A DNA stretch of 64,000 nt from Bacillus sp. SB49. GTDB lineage: Bacteria > Bacillota > Bacilli > Bacillales > Halobacillaceae. A program made the position numbers and the translations under genes. The notes under the pieces were generated by a model. It did no database searches, was not told the origin of the DNA, and saw nothing but the letters and a program-made list of their open reading frames with translations. This document shows positions 56,150 through 64,000 of the stretch, in pieces. Location: NCBI RefSeq assembly GCF_000469135.2, contig NZ_CP048117.1:3571501-3635500 (forward strand), given 5' to 3'. Within the stretch, counting starts at the first letter, position 1; each line of letters opens with the position of its first letter.

Positions 56150-56836
56150 TTGTTTAAATTATTGTTGATTGAAGACGACCGGACGTTGTTCCAGGAAATG
56201 GAGGAACGACTGTCGCAATGGTCGTATGAAGTATATGGGATCGATGACTTCCAACAGGTGATGAACCGGTTCACCGATGTAAATCCCGATCTTGTGCTCA
56301 TTGATATCCAACTGCCGAAGTTCGACGGCTTCCATTGGTGCCGGATGATCCGTGCCCACTCGAACGTACCGATCATCTTCCTGTCCTCGAGAGACCATCC
56401 GACGGACATGGTGATGTCGATGAACCTGGGTGCCGACGATTTCGTCCAGAAGCCGTTTCACTTCGATGTGCTGATTGCGAAGATCCAGGCGATCCTGCGC
56501 CGCGTCTACAACTACAATACGGAAACGAATGAGTGGAAGACTTGGCAGGGAGCCACCATTGACTATGACCGCAACCGCGTGTCCAATGAAAAAGGATCGA
56601 TCGATTTGACGAAGAACGAAATCCTTATTTTGAAGCAGCTGGTGGATAAAAAAAGCAAGATTGTCAGCCGGGAAGAGCTGATCCAGCGTTTGTGGGAGGA
56701 TGAACGGTTCGTCAGCGACAATACCCTGACCGTCAACGTCAACAGGCTGCGCAAGAAACTCGCTGAAATCGACTTGGGAGATGCGATTGAGACGAAGGTC
56801 GGACAAGGCTATGTGGCGAAGGAGGCTTCGCAATGA
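56150..56836 (+). CDS. bceR: Response regulator, BceR type
   Basis: 228 residues, OmpR class. MFKLLLIEDD start, phospho-Asp52 (LVLIDIQLP), and a winged-helix DNA-binding domain with LTKNEILILKQLV and RQL-like VSDNTLTVNVNRLRKKL. TTG at 56150 is chosen because the product then starts exactly like B. subtilis BceR; the ribosome site (GTGGTG) is weak. It overlaps the kinase gene by four bases. Controls the ABC transporter downstream by family. Confidence 0.9.
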   Translation: MFKLLLIEDDRTLFQEMEERLSQWSYEVYGIDDFQQVMNRFTDVNPDLVLIDIQLPKFDGFHWCRMIRAHSNVPIIFLSSRDHPTDMVMSMNLGADDFVQKPFHFDVLIAKIQAILRRVYNYNTETNEWKTWQGATIDYDRNRVSNEKGSIDLTKNEILILKQLVDKKSKIVSREELIQRLWEDERFVSDNTLTVNVNRLRKKLAEIDLGDAIETKVGQGYVAKEASQ

Positions 56837-57837
56837 TCGGGGCATTTCTGAAAGAACGCCTTGCTTGGATCGCCTTTCTTTTCGGTCTGCAGGTGCTGGC
56901 AGCTCTCATCGGTGCCATCGATCCGACAATCCCGGTCACCTCCGTTCTGTACTACAACTTTCTGTCCTTCCTTTTAATTGCGCTGTTTTTATTCATCCGG
57001 TACCAGAAGGAAACCCGCTTCTACCGTCAAATGCAGGAACGGGACCGGGACTTGGATCTTTCGACTTTTCCGGAAGGGGACAGTCCGTTTGAACGGATCA
57101 TCGACGACAACGTCACAGACCATATGGAACGCTTGAAACAGGAGCTTGCCGATAACCAGCACCGATTGGAAGAGGAGAAGGACCAGCTGCTCTCCTGGAT
57201 CCACGAAGTGAAGACGCCGATGAGTGCGATGCACCTCCTGTTTGATAAGATCGAAGATTACAAGCTGAAGTCCCAGCTGACGTATGAATGGATGCGGATC
57301 CACCTGCTTCTAGACCAGCAGCTCTATCAGAAAAGGATCCCCTTCATCGAGAATGACCTTTATATAGAAGAAATAGAGTTAGAGCCGCTGTTATTTCAGG
57401 AAATCCGTACCCTTAAGTCCTGGTGCATGCAGAAGGGAATCGGCTTCGATATCGATTTGGAAGCGACACACGTGTTGAGTGATGCGAAATGGCTCGCCTT
57501 CATCCTGCGCCAGCTGCTGACGAATGCCATCAAATACAGCGAATCGAGTGACATTACCATCACAAGCCGGCGGGAAGACGAGCGGGTGCACATAGCGATC
57601 CGTGATGAAGGCCGGGGCATAGAGGCGAAAGACCTCCCCCGCATCTTCGATAAAGGCTTCACGTCGACATCCGATCACCAGAACGGCGCCGCAACGGGAA
57701 TGGGTCTCTATTTGACCGACCGCATCAGGAAAACGTTGAAGATGAAGATCTCCGTCACTTCCGAAGTTGGACAAGGGTCCACCTTCACCCTCCACTTCCC
57801 GAAGAAAGACGCCTTCACAACCATCCGAAGCATGTGA
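56833..57837 (+). CDS. bceS: Intramembrane-sensing histidine kinase, BceS type
   Basis: 334 residues. Two N-terminal membrane helices (about 12-28 and 38-55) with almost no outside loop, the mark of intramembrane-sensing kinases. Phospho-His124 in SWIHEVKTPMSAM, then N (LTNAIKYS), G1 (IRDEGRGIEAKDLPRIFDKG) and GMGLYL boxes. Such kinases do not sense the antibiotic alone but read the flux through their partner BceAB transporter. Confidence 0.92.
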   Translation: MIGAFLKERLAWIAFLFGLQVLAALIGAIDPTIPVTSVLYYNFLSFLLIALFLFIRYQKETRFYRQMQERDRDLDLSTFPEGDSPFERIIDDNVTDHMERLKQELADNQHRLEEEKDQLLSWIHEVKTPMSAMHLLFDKIEDYKLKSQLTYEWMRIHLLLDQQLYQKRIPFIENDLYIEEIELEPLLFQEIRTLKSWCMQKGIGFDIDLEATHVLSDAKWLAFILRQLLTNAIKYSESSDITITSRREDERVHIAIRDEGRGIEAKDLPRIFDKGFTSTSDHQNGAATGMGLYLTDRIRKTLKMKISVTSEVGQGSTFTLHFPKKDAFTTIRSM

Positions 57838-57891
57838 CCCTGTCCTATGCTTCTTTTCTTTTACCTGCACGCAGCAGGGAGAACTCCTTTA

Positions 57892-57936
57892 GGGTGGGAA
57901 GGATCAAGGCCAAAGGATCGAGGAGACTTCCCGCCC
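57892..57936. repeat. Stem-loop after bceS
   Basis: GGGTGGGAAG (57892-57901) pairs with CTTCCCGCCC (57927-57936), one wobble pair, 25-base loop, no T run. Could be a weak terminator or part of a degenerate repeat. Confidence 0.45.
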
Positions 57937-57951
57937 CTCTCATCTGCCCAT

Positions 57952-57967
57952 GTGACGAAACTGTCAC
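57952..57967 (+). promoter_or_regulatory. BceR-type inverted repeat upstream of bceA
   Basis: GTGAC-GAAACT-GTCAC, about 90 bases before the bceA start. It resembles the TGTGACGAAA-type sites of BceR-like regulators in B. subtilis as I remember them. Confidence 0.6.
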
Positions 57968-58054
57968 TTCCATCCCCGATTTTGTTAGGTGAATGACAGG
58001 AAAACATCGGAAAAAGCTAATAGAATAAAGTCATAGAACAAGGGAGGTCATACC

Positions 58055-58816
58055 ATGAGTATATTAGAAGCTACGAAAATCCATAAAAGCTACGGCAATA
58101 AATTCACGAAACAGCACGTATTAGAAGGCATCAACCTGACCATCGAAAAAGGCGAGTTCGTCACGATCATGGGAGCATCCGGTTCCGGAAAGACGACACT
58201 GCTGAACGTCCTTTCCTCCATCGACCGGGTGAGCCACGGAACCATCAAAATCGACGGACAGGTCATCACCGGCCAGAAAGACAAAAAGCTGGCTGAGTTC
58301 CGGAAGCATCACCTCGGATTCATTTTTCAAGATTACAACCTGCTCGATACGCTCACAGTGAAGGAAAACATTCTTCTGCCGCTGTCCATCGCCAACGTTA
58401 AAAAGAAGCAGGCGAATGAGCGGTTCCAGGAGGTAGCGGAAGAGCTCGGGATCAAAGAAATTGAAAACAAATACCCGAATGAAATCTCCGGCGGTCAAAA
58501 GCAGCGGACTTCCGCAGCGAGAGCGTTCATCCATGATCCGAGCATCATTTTCGCCGATGAACCGACAGGCGCGCTCGATTCGAAATCAGCGTCTGATCTC
58601 CTTAGTAAGCTCGGTCGTTTGAACGAACGGAAAGAGGCGACGATCGCTATGGTCACCCACGACCCTGTCGCAGCAAGCTACAGTACCCGCGTCATCTTCA
58701 TCAAAGACGGACAGATTTACACACAGCTGAATAAAGGAGACCAGCAGCGGCAGGAATTCCTGAAAGACATCATGAAAACCCAGGGCGTCCTCAGCGGGGT
58801 GCACTATGAATATTAA
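58055..58816 (+). CDS. bceA: Peptide-antibiotic ABC transporter ATPase, BceA type
   Basis: 253 residues. Walker [12 protein letters not shown] (about 40-50), Q-loop [10 protein letters not shown], signature [14 protein letters not shown], Walker [13 protein letters not shown] and the switch His in VTHDP. It powers BceB in freeing lipid II-cycle targets from bacitracin-like peptides. RBS GGGAGG. The end overlaps bceB by 11 bases, so the two are coupled. Confidence 0.95.
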   Translation: MSILEATKIHKSYGNKFTKQHVLEGINLTIEKGEFVTIMGASGSGKTTLLNVLSSIDRVSHGTIKIDGQVITGQKDKKLAEFRKHHLGFIFQDYNLLDTLTVKENILLPLSIANVKKKQANERFQEVAEELGIKEIENKYPNEISGGQKQRTSAARAFIHDPSIIFADEPTGALDSKSASDLLSKLGRLNERKEATIAMVTHDPVAASYSTRVIFIKDGQIYTQLNKGDQQRQEFLKDIMKTQGVLSGVHYEY

Positions 58817-60746
58817 TCAACTGATTATCCGCAATTTGAAAAAGAATGTGAAGAACTATTACCTGTACTCTTTCGCTCTCATTTTCAGTGTCGCCCTTTA
58901 CTTCTCGTTCGTGACGCTGCAGTATGATCCGGCGATGAGCATGGATGGATCGATCAAGGGCGAGGCTGCGCTGCGGGTCGCTTCCGTTCTCTTGATTGCG
59001 ATCGTAGCTATCTTCCTCATCTATGCGAACAATATCTTCATCAAGCGGCGCGGGAAGGAAATCGGATTGTTCCAGCTGATCGGAATGACGAAGAACCGGA
59101 TTTTCCGGCTCATCAGCCTGGAGAACCTGATCGTTTATTTCGGCTCCTTGATCGTCGGGACGTTCGCCGGTTTCGCCGTCTCGAAGCTGATGATGATGGC
59201 GCTCTTCCGGATTACAGACATCGAGGAAGTCGCCACGTTGTCCTTTTCCGGGAAGGCCTTGCTCCAAACGATCCTTGTCTTCATGGCAATCTATCTGTTC
59301 ATCATGCTGCTCAACTACTTTTTCATCCGCAGACAGAGTATCCTGTCGCTGTTCCGGACGAAATCGAAGACGGAGACGAGAGTCGGGAACATATCCGTCT
59401 GGGAGATTCTGATGGGTATCTTCGGACTGACCCTGATCATCGCAGGCTACTACGTCTCCTCGAAGCTGTTCAGCGGGGATTTCAATTCCATGAACCAGCT
59501 GTTTGCGGCAATGGTCTTTATTCTGGCAGCGGTCATCATCGGAACGTACTTCTTCTATAAGGGATCGGTACGCTTCGTATCGAACCTGCTTCGCAAAAAT
59601 AAGCAGGGATATTTGAACATCAATGAAGTGTTGTCCTTATCATCGATGATGTTCCGGATGAAATCGAATGCGATGCTCCTGACGATCATCACGACCGTCT
59701 CCGCCCTCGCTATCGGTCTGCTGTCGCTCACCTACATTTCGTACTATTCGGTCTATGATGTCGGAAGCATTTCTTCTCCGGACGATTTCAGTTTCGTGTC
59801 CGAAGAAGATGCGGCCGCCTACACGGAGGCGCTTGATCAGACCGGCATCGCCTACAGCGAAGAAAAGGTCGACGTTACAGATGCGCGGGTGATGGTCAAA
59901 GACATTTTTGGTACGAATTTAGAGGAAATGCAAATAGAGAACAATCAAATGGATATGCCGGTCGTCGCTGATACGGCTCTGGAGGACACGGTGCTTGAGG
60001 ATGATCAAGTCCTGTTCGCCGGCTACAACGATGCGTACATGCAGATGTCCCAGCTGAAGGACGAGGGCAAGGTGCAGTTGATCACATCAGAAGGGAAGAT
60101 GGACGCAGATTACATCGGCAGCACGAAAGAAAACGTCCTCTCCAGAGCCTTCACGTTCGGCGCACCAGCGGCCGTCGTCAGTGAGAACACCTTCCAAAAG
60201 CTGAAACAGGAGCAGCTGGACGATATCCAGACCACCTACGACACGTACACAGGGGTGAACGTGGAAGACAGAGCGGACATCGAAACGGCGGATGATATCT
60301 TCCAATCGATGACATTTGCGAAGGAGAACGAAAACCTGTCCCTCTATGCGCAGACGGAGTCACAGAAAAAAACAATGGGACTGAGTATGTTCATTGTCGG
60401 TTTCCTTGGACTTACCTTCCTCGTCACATCCGGCTGTGTTCTATACTTCAAACAGATGGACGAAGGGGATGAAGAGAAACCGAACTACACGATTCTGAGA
60501 AAGCTCGGCTTCAGCCGCGGCGATCTCCTGCGGGGAATTCAAGGGAAGCAGTTGTTCAATTTCGGCATCCCGCTCGTCGTCGGTCTGCTGCACAGCTACT
60601 TCGCCGTCCAATCCGGCTGGTTCTTCTTCGGAACGGAGCTGTGGACACCGATGTTCGTCGTCATGGGCGTCTACACCCTGCTCTATTCCGTCTTCGGATT
60701 ATTGTCGGTCCTGTATTACAAACGCATTATAAAAGAGGCACTCTGA
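58806..60746 (+). CDS. bceB: Peptide-antibiotic ABC transporter permease, BceB type
   Basis: 646 residues, FtsX-like permease with ten membrane segments: four near the N terminus (to about 190), two around 215-255, two more flanking a large extracellular domain of about 200 residues (315-525), and two at the C terminus. The large loop between TM7 and TM8 is the hallmark of BceB proteins and senses the drug-target complex and signals to BceS. The stop codon lies in the loop of the terminator hairpin. Confidence 0.94.
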   Translation: MNINQLIIRNLKKNVKNYYLYSFALIFSVALYFSFVTLQYDPAMSMDGSIKGEAALRVASVLLIAIVAIFLIYANNIFIKRRGKEIGLFQLIGMTKNRIFRLISLENLIVYFGSLIVGTFAGFAVSKLMMMALFRITDIEEVATLSFSGKALLQTILVFMAIYLFIMLLNYFFIRRQSILSLFRTKSKTETRVGNISVWEILMGIFGLTLIIAGYYVSSKLFSGDFNSMNQLFAAMVFILAAVIIGTYFFYKGSVRFVSNLLRKNKQGYLNINEVLSLSSMMFRMKSNAMLLTIITTVSALAIGLLSLTYISYYSVYDVGSISSPDDFSFVSEEDAAAYTEALDQTGIAYSEEKVDVTDARVMVKDIFGTNLEEMQIENNQMDMPVVADTALEDTVLEDDQVLFAGYNDAYMQMSQLKDEGKVQLITSEGKMDADYIGSTKENVLSRAFTFGAPAAVVSENTFQKLKQEQLDDIQTTYDTYTGVNVEDRADIETADDIFQSMTFAKENENLSLYAQTESQKKTMGLSMFIVGFLGLTFLVTSGCVLYFKQMDEGDEEKPNYTILRKLGFSRGDLLRGIQGKQLFNFGIPLVVGLLHSYFAVQSGWFFFGTELWTPMFVVMGVYTLLYSVFGLLSVLYYKRIIKEAL

Positions 60747-60763
60747 TGAGTGCCTCTTTTTTC
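60731..60763 (+). terminator. Terminator of bceRSAB
   Basis: AAAAGAGGCACTC-TGAT-GAGTGCCTCTTTT then TT; the TGA stop of bceB lies in the loop. Confidence 0.93.
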
Positions 60764-60784
60764 AGCTTGCTGAAGAAGTATTTT

Positions 60785-60858
60785 CATAGGAAGCGAGCGG
60801 GCTCCGGGGAATCGAGCGCTTTCCGTGGGGTGGCCGGTGAGCCTCCTCATCGCTCTGC
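60785..60858 (-). repeat. Intergenic repeat element, copy 2, part A
   Basis: In reverse orientation it matches 42095-42160: GATGAGGAGGCTCACCGGCC, CCCCACGGAAAGCG and GGAGCCCGCTC. The match stops exactly where the IS begins. Confidence 0.82.
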
Positions 60859-60859
60859 T

Positions 60860-60901
60860 GAAATGCCCCCTGAATATTGGACAATATTCAGGGGGCATTT
60901 C
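60860..60901 (+). promoter_or_regulatory. 19-bp hairpin at the IS left end covering the orfA ribosome site
   Basis: Perfect stem (60860-60878 with 60883-60901), loop GGAC. The AGGGGG ribosome site (60890-60895) of orfA lies in the 3' arm, seven bases before the ATG. Any RNA reading in from outside would fold and hide the site. Confidence 0.8.
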
Positions 60902-60902
60902 T

Positions 60903-61421
60903 ATGAATAAATGGAGTAAAGAAGAAAAGTTAAGCATTGTGTGGAGATATCAAAACGAAAACATCAGTATACGAGGACTTTCCGAAGAACTCGACATCGA
61001 TAATTCTTCGTTACGATATTGGGTCAAATTGTTTGAGTATCATGGGAATGAAGCTTTTCACTTTCCCTATACAAACTACCCTCCTGCCTTTAAACTGAAG
61101 GTAATTAACTATATTCAGGAAACAGGAGCCTCCATACGTGAAGCTTCCGCTCTCTTTCACATTCCAGACTTCTCCATGGTTCGCCGATGGATCGTGAAGT
61201 GGAAACAGGGCGGCCTGGCGGCCTTGGGTCCTGCACAGGAGGATCAACTACTTATGGCTAAGGACAAATCCAATAAACCGTCTCGTTCTTTCAAATCGAT
61301 AGAAGAAGAAATCGAATACCTACGCATGGAGAACGCTTATCTAAAAAAATTAAATGCCTTAGTCGAAGAGGAAACCAAGAACCAACCGAAAGGCAAAAAG
61401 CCCAAACGGTCTTCGAACTAA
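60903..61421 (+). CDS. IS3-family transposase OrfA
   Basis: 172 residues with two helix-turn-helix units (KWSKEEKLSIVWRYQNENIS and a second around VINYIQETGASIREASALF) and a C-terminal leucine-zipper-like helix (SIEEEIEYLRMENAYLKKL). It binds the IS ends. ATG at 60903 after AGGGGG inside the hairpin. In-frame readings further upstream run out into the flanking repeat. Confidence 0.9.
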   Translation: MNKWSKEEKLSIVWRYQNENISIRGLSEELDIDNSSLRYWVKLFEYHGNEAFHFPYTNYPPAFKLKVINYIQETGASIREASALFHIPDFSMVRRWIVKWKQGGLAALGPAQEDQLLMAKDKSNKPSRSFKSIEEEIEYLRMENAYLKKLNALVEEETKNQPKGKKPKRSSN

Positions 61422-62245
61422 GGCACGCCTTCCCTGTATATAAACTCGTCAAGGTAGCTGGTATCCCCCGTAGTACTTACTACTATCACGTGAAGCAGAT
61501 GGGGAAAACAGATCCTGATCGTGAGCTGAAAGAAAAGATCACGGAAATCTTCCATCAATCTGATAGGAAATACGGGTATCGTCGGGTTCAAAATCAGTTG
61601 GAGAATGAAGGTATTCATGTGAATCATAAAAAAGTTTACCGCCTGATGAAAGAGTTAGGCCTTCGATGCCAAGTTCGCATGAAGAAATACCATTCTTATA
61701 AAGGGAAAGTCGGTGAAGTAGCCGATAATCTCTTGAATAGGGAATTTACAGCTTCGAAACCGAATCAGAAATGGGTAACGGATATTACGGAGTTTAAATT
61801 GTTTGGTGAAAAACTCTATCTTTCTCCCATTCTGGACTTATTTAATGGTGAAATCATTACGTATACGATCGGGTTGCGCCCTACGTACGCCTTGGTAGCG
61901 GAAATGTTGGAGAACGGCCTTCAGCGTTTGAACCCGGAAGACGAATTAATGATGCATTCCGACCAGGGATGGCATTATCAAATGCGTCCCTATCGAGAAC
62001 GTCTTCAAGAGGCAGGCATCACCCAAAGTATGTCTAGAAAAGGGAACTGTCACGATAATGCCGTGATAGAAAACTTCTTCGGCATCATGAAATCAGAGCT
62101 TTTATACTACAAAGAATTTGAAAGTATCGAGCACTTCAAAGAGCAACTGGCAGCGTTTATGGATAATTATAATCATCAAAGAATTAAGTCGAAACTCCGC
62201 ATGAGTCCGATTCAATTTCGTGAGAAATTTAATAAAGCGTCATAA
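61397..62245 (+). CDS. IS3-family transposase OrfB, DDE integrase (via -1 frameshift)
   Basis: About 282 residues if entered by -1 frameshifting at CAAAAAG (61394-61400) near the end of orfA. The frame then reads FELRHAFPVYKLVKVAGIPR, the normal start of OrfB, before the ATG at 61490. DDE residues lie in WVTDITEF, MMHSDQGWHY and NAVIENFFG, with RKGNCHDNA before the Glu. The fused OrfAB would be the active transposase. The heptamer has C in place of the first A of the classic A-AAA-AAG. Confidence 0.87.
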   Translation, partial: KAQTVFELRHAFPVYKLVKVAGIPRSTYYYHVKQMGKTDPDRELKEKITEIFHQSDRKYGYRRVQNQLENEGIHVNHKKVYRLMKELGLRCQVRMKKYHSYKGKVGEVADNLLNREFTASKPNQKWVTDITEFKLFGEKLYLSPILDLFNGEIITYTIGLRPTYALVAEMLENGLQRLNPEDELMMHSDQGWHYQMRPYRERLQEAGITQSMSRKGNCHDNAVIENFFGIMKSELLYYKEFESIEHFKEQLAAFMDNYNHQRIKSKLRMSPIQFREKFNKAS

Positions 62246-62276
62246 AAACATTGTCCAAGTTCATGGGTTCATTTCA

Positions 62277-62352
62277 CTCCGCTCTTCCGGGGTCTCACCT
62301 GTGCCACTATTCCCACAGGAGTCTGCTCCATTCCCCTCCACCCTTTGCCATA
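62277..62352 (-). repeat. Intergenic repeat element, copy 2, part B
   Basis: In reverse orientation it matches 42020-42092: ATTATGG.AAAGGG, GCAGACTCCTG.GGGAA, GTGGCACAG.TGAGA and CCCGGAAGAGC. It is the other half of the element interrupted by the IS. Confidence 0.82.
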
Positions 62353-62487
62353 ATTCCCTTCCTTTTGTTTCATTCCCTTCATCCATCGTTATCGTTATTT
62401 GATGGAAAAGTTTCATAGAAGGAGGATTTTTATTCCTTCCTTCGATTTTTTAAGATTTCACAGCCGGAAAAAGGGAACCATCCCTAA
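62353..62487 (+). other. Short AT-rich spacer with terminator-like stem
   Basis: GAAGGAGGA and TCCTTCCTTC (about 62417-62441) can pair with a bulge and are followed by ATTTTTTAAG on the plus strand. No gene is seen. Confidence 0.35.
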
Positions 62488-62754
62488 TCAGCCGAATAAA
62501 TGAAGCAGCCATCCTGCACCGGAGAAGAGGAGCACGATCGCCAGGATGACAAGGAAGATATAAAACAGGACGGCAAGGATGTGAAAGGCCACCACGGCGG
62601 CCATAAGCAGGATGATCAGCAGCAGAAACAGCTGCAGCATGTCCTTCGTATGTACGATCAGGAAATAAGCGGCAAAGGCAGCTACGGCCAGCAGCAGAAT
62701 CCTCATCGCCCACAGGCCTATATTCTTGAATAGGTTCGATTTCTCTCCCTTCAT
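62488..62754 (-). CDS. Small membrane protein, 88 residues
   Basis: Three closely packed hydrophobic segments (about 14-34, 37-58 and 62-84) and only a short charged N terminus (MKGEKSNLFKN). ATG at 62754 follows AAGGAGGGG. Function unknown; resembles small integral membrane proteins common in bacilli. A longer frame that starts upstream runs antisense to the next two genes and is not real. Confidence 0.75.
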   Translation of the reverse strand: MKGEKSNLFKNIGLWAMRILLLAVAAFAAYFLIVHTKDMLQLFLLLIILLMAAVVAFHILAVLFYIFLVILAIVLLFSGAGWLLHLFG

Positions 62755-62862
62755 CGTATCCCCTCCTTTTCTAAGTATGTATGTTTTTGTTATCCAACCC
62801 GTGATTTCTGTGCGTTTCCATTGTGATATAATGGAAAAAACAAAACCATCGGAGGTGCTTCC

Positions 62863-63060
62863 ATGAGCGCAGACAAACAGACAGAAGCAGAGATGCTGAA
62901 AGAAATCGAACGACTTCAGAAGATCGAGGAGCAGCAGCGGGACATTCTCGACAAACAACCCGGAGAAAAGCCGGCCGACCGCCTGCGCACAGACGGGAAA
63001 GGCAAAGTGATCATCGACAAGGACGACAAAGAACTTCGCAAGCTGTGGGATGTGGAGTAA
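62863..63060 (+). CDS. Small acidic/charged protein, possible antitoxin partner
   Basis: 65 residues, all charged and helical in the first half (EAEMLKEIERLQKIEEQQR), then a likely flexible stretch and GKGKVIIDKDDKELRKLW. No MazE/AbrB or ribbon-helix-helix fold is evident. RBS GGAGGTG. It ends three bases before the MazF-like gene, the usual antitoxin-first order, so an antitoxin role is plausible but unproven. The alternative is an unrelated coupled gene. Confidence 0.6.
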   Translation: MSADKQTEAEMLKEIERLQKIEEQQRDILDKQPGEKPADRLRTDGKGKVIIDKDDKELRKLWDVE

Positions 63061-63063
63061 TCG

Positions 63064-63477
63064 ATGAGTGATATCTACACACCCCAAATGAAGGACGTCG
63101 TCTGGGTGGACATCGACTTTTATGACAAAAAAACAGGGGAAATGAGCAATAAAGGCGCCCGTCCCTGTGTCGTCATGAAGGTGGAAGACGATCAAGTCCA
63201 CCTGCGGACGTTGACCTCGCAGATCAAAACATATCCAGCGAACAAACACGGCGTCCTCGTCGAAAAAGACGACGTCAATAAACTGAAGAAGGATTCCGCC
63301 GTCCTCTGCACGTCCGATAACTATTTCTCCATGAGCAGAGAAGAAATCGGACACCTCGAAAAGTCAGGCGAGATCTCCACGGCTCAAATGCTTGACGTCA
63401 TGCGGAAATCGGTCGCCTGCAACCGGATGGATATCCAGCTGAGAAAAAGCGTCCAGAAATCAGGATCCCTTTCCTGA
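63064..63477 (+). CDS. PemK/MazF-like protein
   Basis: 137 residues. It follows the MazF fold pattern: DVVWVDIDFYD (first strand), GARPCVVMK with Arg33 in the place of the catalytic Arg, VHLRTLTSQ with Thr51 in the place of the catalytic Thr, then GVLVEKDDVNKLKKDSAVLC and the REEIGHLEKSGEISTAQMLDV helix. MazF-type proteins cut mRNA at short sequences. Similarity is by pattern and modest, and it is longer than the usual 110-120 residues. Start ATG at 63064; terminator downstream. Confidence 0.65.
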   Translation: MSDIYTPQMKDVVWVDIDFYDKKTGEMSNKGARPCVVMKVEDDQVHLRTLTSQIKTYPANKHGVLVEKDDVNKLKKDSAVLCTSDNYFSMSREEIGHLEKSGEISTAQMLDVMRKSVACNRMDIQLRKSVQKSGSLS

Positions 63478-63496
63478 TGCCCTCTCCACAAGCAGG

Positions 63497-63522
63497 AAGC
63501 CCCCTTAGTTAAGGGGGCTTTT
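63497..63522. terminator. Bidirectional terminator
   Basis: AAGCCCCCTTA-GT-TAAGGGGGCTT with T run, shared by the MazF-like gene and the partial gene after it. Confidence 0.92.
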
Positions 63523-63523
63523 A

Positions 63524-63997
63524 TTACAGCTGATTTTCTGCAGATTTTGTTTTCGTCTCCTGCCTGACACTGCTTTCCATCTTCGTAATCGTCTGCTGCG
63601 GGACATTAAACGTCTCCATGACTTCCTGCTTGCTGGTCCGGTACGTCTGCTCCGCGGACAGGCGGTTGACGAGATTTTCTTCCGTCAATTCGCCGCTGTT
63701 TTCTTTCTTCACCATATCCCACAAGTTCTGATACTGGGCTTTCAAATCCTTCATCGATTCTGCTTTCGCGCTCGCCTCCGGATTGACCAGATCAAGCCCT
63801 TTGGCATGCTCGAGTTCCTTCGCGGACAACATGAACGACGTCTGCCGCCCCTGCATCTGCGCTTCTCTCAATTCCGCTGCGTTCTCTTTCGTGAGCAGAT
63901 CGGATAGGTGCACCCTTCTTTCTCCGTTCTCAATGATGCCACCCGGCTCGATGGCATATTCCTGTGTATGATCGGTATTCATATCCCGCAGCATCAT
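63524..63997 (-). CDS. Unknown helical protein, possibly cut by the window edge
   Basis: At least 157 residues. It is polar and mostly helical, with KENAAELREAQMQGRQ and KDLKAQYQNLWDMVKKEN, and ends NVPQQTITKMESSVRQ. No signal peptide, membrane segment or family motif is recognised. The frame is still open at the window end, so the true start may be upstream. It converges on the MazF-like gene across a terminator. Confidence 0.6.
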   Translation of the reverse strand: MMLRDMNTDHTQEYAIEPGGIIENGERRVHLSDLLTKENAAELREAQMQGRQTSFMLSAKELEHAKGLDLVNPEASAKAESMKDLKAQYQNLWDMVKKENSGELTEENLVNRLSAEQTYRTSKQEVMETFNVPQQTITKMESSVRQETKTKSAENQL

Positions 63998-64000
63998 ATA

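Larger units (their letters stand above)
60859..62276 (+). mobile_element. IS3-family (IS150-like) insertion sequence, complete
   Basis: 1418 bases. Imperfect terminal inverted repeats: left TGAAATGCCCCCTGAATATT..., right (reverse) TGAAATGAACCCATGAACTT..., with TTGGACAAT shared after them. It carries orfA and orfB joined by a -1 frameshift. Both ends sit inside one repeat element: its two halves flank the IS. A target duplication is not clear (left flank CTCTGC, right flank CTCCGC). No disabling mutation is seen, so it may be active. Confidence 0.9.

Noticed and set aside
55972-56409. N-terminal extension of ilvE
   Set aside because: No similarity to aminotransferases, crosses the divergent promoter region, and the ATG at 55971 has a good ribosome site.
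62488-63354. 288-codon minus-strand frame over the MazF-like region
   Set aside because: Only its last 88 codons, with their own ribosome site, look like a real gene; the rest is antisense to two better-supported genes.
1-64000. CRISPR arrays, tRNA or rRNA genes, prophage
   Set aside because: No regularly spaced repeats, no cloverleaf or rRNA sequence noticed, and no phage structural genes; checked by eye only.

Overview
The window looks like a chromosomal segment of a moderately halophilic, endospore-forming member of the Bacillaceae, most like Halobacillus. Supporting signs are Bacillus-type operons (glgBCDAP, desKR, bceRSAB, putBC with PutR, ytxG/H-like), a lysine riboswitch in front of dapA, spore-surface genes, probable SigB, SigD and SigK promoters, acidic proteins, and a three-gene set that would fit the Orn-D-Asp cell wall described for Halobacillus. 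The genus call is an inference; there is no rRNA or tRNA here to confirm it.

Layout. 1-2.5 kb: the 5' part of an intracellular subtilisin, a small zinc-ribbon protein, a cysteine-containing spore-coat-like protein, and a convergent two-gene operon encoding an S-Ena-like appendage subunit and a BclA-C/C1q-like domain protein behind a SigK-like promoter. 2.5-5 kb: a secreted coiled-coil M23 peptidase and FtsX, with no ftsE beside it. 5.3-9.3 kb: an ATP-grasp ligase, an atypical MurE-family ligase and an aspartate-racemase-family protein in one operon. 9.4-13.2 kb: M20 dipeptidase, a 22-residue hydrophobic peptide, and large-subunit catalase KatE with a SigB promoter. 13.3-19.4 kb: glutamate synthase gltB-gltD. 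19.7-23.8 kb: P1 peptidase, YihY-type membrane protein, sigma-54 and a PH-domain protein. 23.8-34 kb: the glycogen operon glgB-C-D-A-P plus a GH13 maltodextrin enzyme. 34.3-37.3 kb: SigB-driven DUF948/DUF948/YtxH operon, then the oxygen sensor HemAT behind a SigD promoter. 37.4-43.8 kb: a small charged protein, an SDR protein, Na+/glutamate symporter GltS, a dicarboxylate/glutamate symporter and an MFS exporter. 43.8-48.1 kb: ABM monooxygenase, PutR, and the proline catabolism pair. 48.3-51.3 kb: fatty acid desaturase with the cold-sensing DesK/DesR pair and a strong palindromic DesR-type box. 51.3-56 kb: a chemoreceptor, riboswitch-controlled dapA, and ilvE. 56.1-60.8 kb: a BceRSAB-type peptide-antibiotic detoxification module. 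60.8-64 kb: an intact IS3-family (IS150-like) element inserted into a Bacillaceae-type intergenic repeat, a small membrane protein, a probable two-gene toxin-antitoxin locus with a MazF-like toxin, and a partial unknown gene.

Taken together, much of the window handles glutamate and proline (gltBD, gltS, a GltP-like carrier, putBC-putR), which are osmolytes in moderately halophilic bacilli, alongside carbon storage, cell-wall modification, membrane fluidity control and stress defence. The best candidates for something undescribed are the appendage/C1q pair, the cross-bridge cluster with its rewired Mur ligase, the small MazF-like locus with an unrecognised partner, and the IS whose end forms a 19-bp hairpin over the transposase ribosome site.
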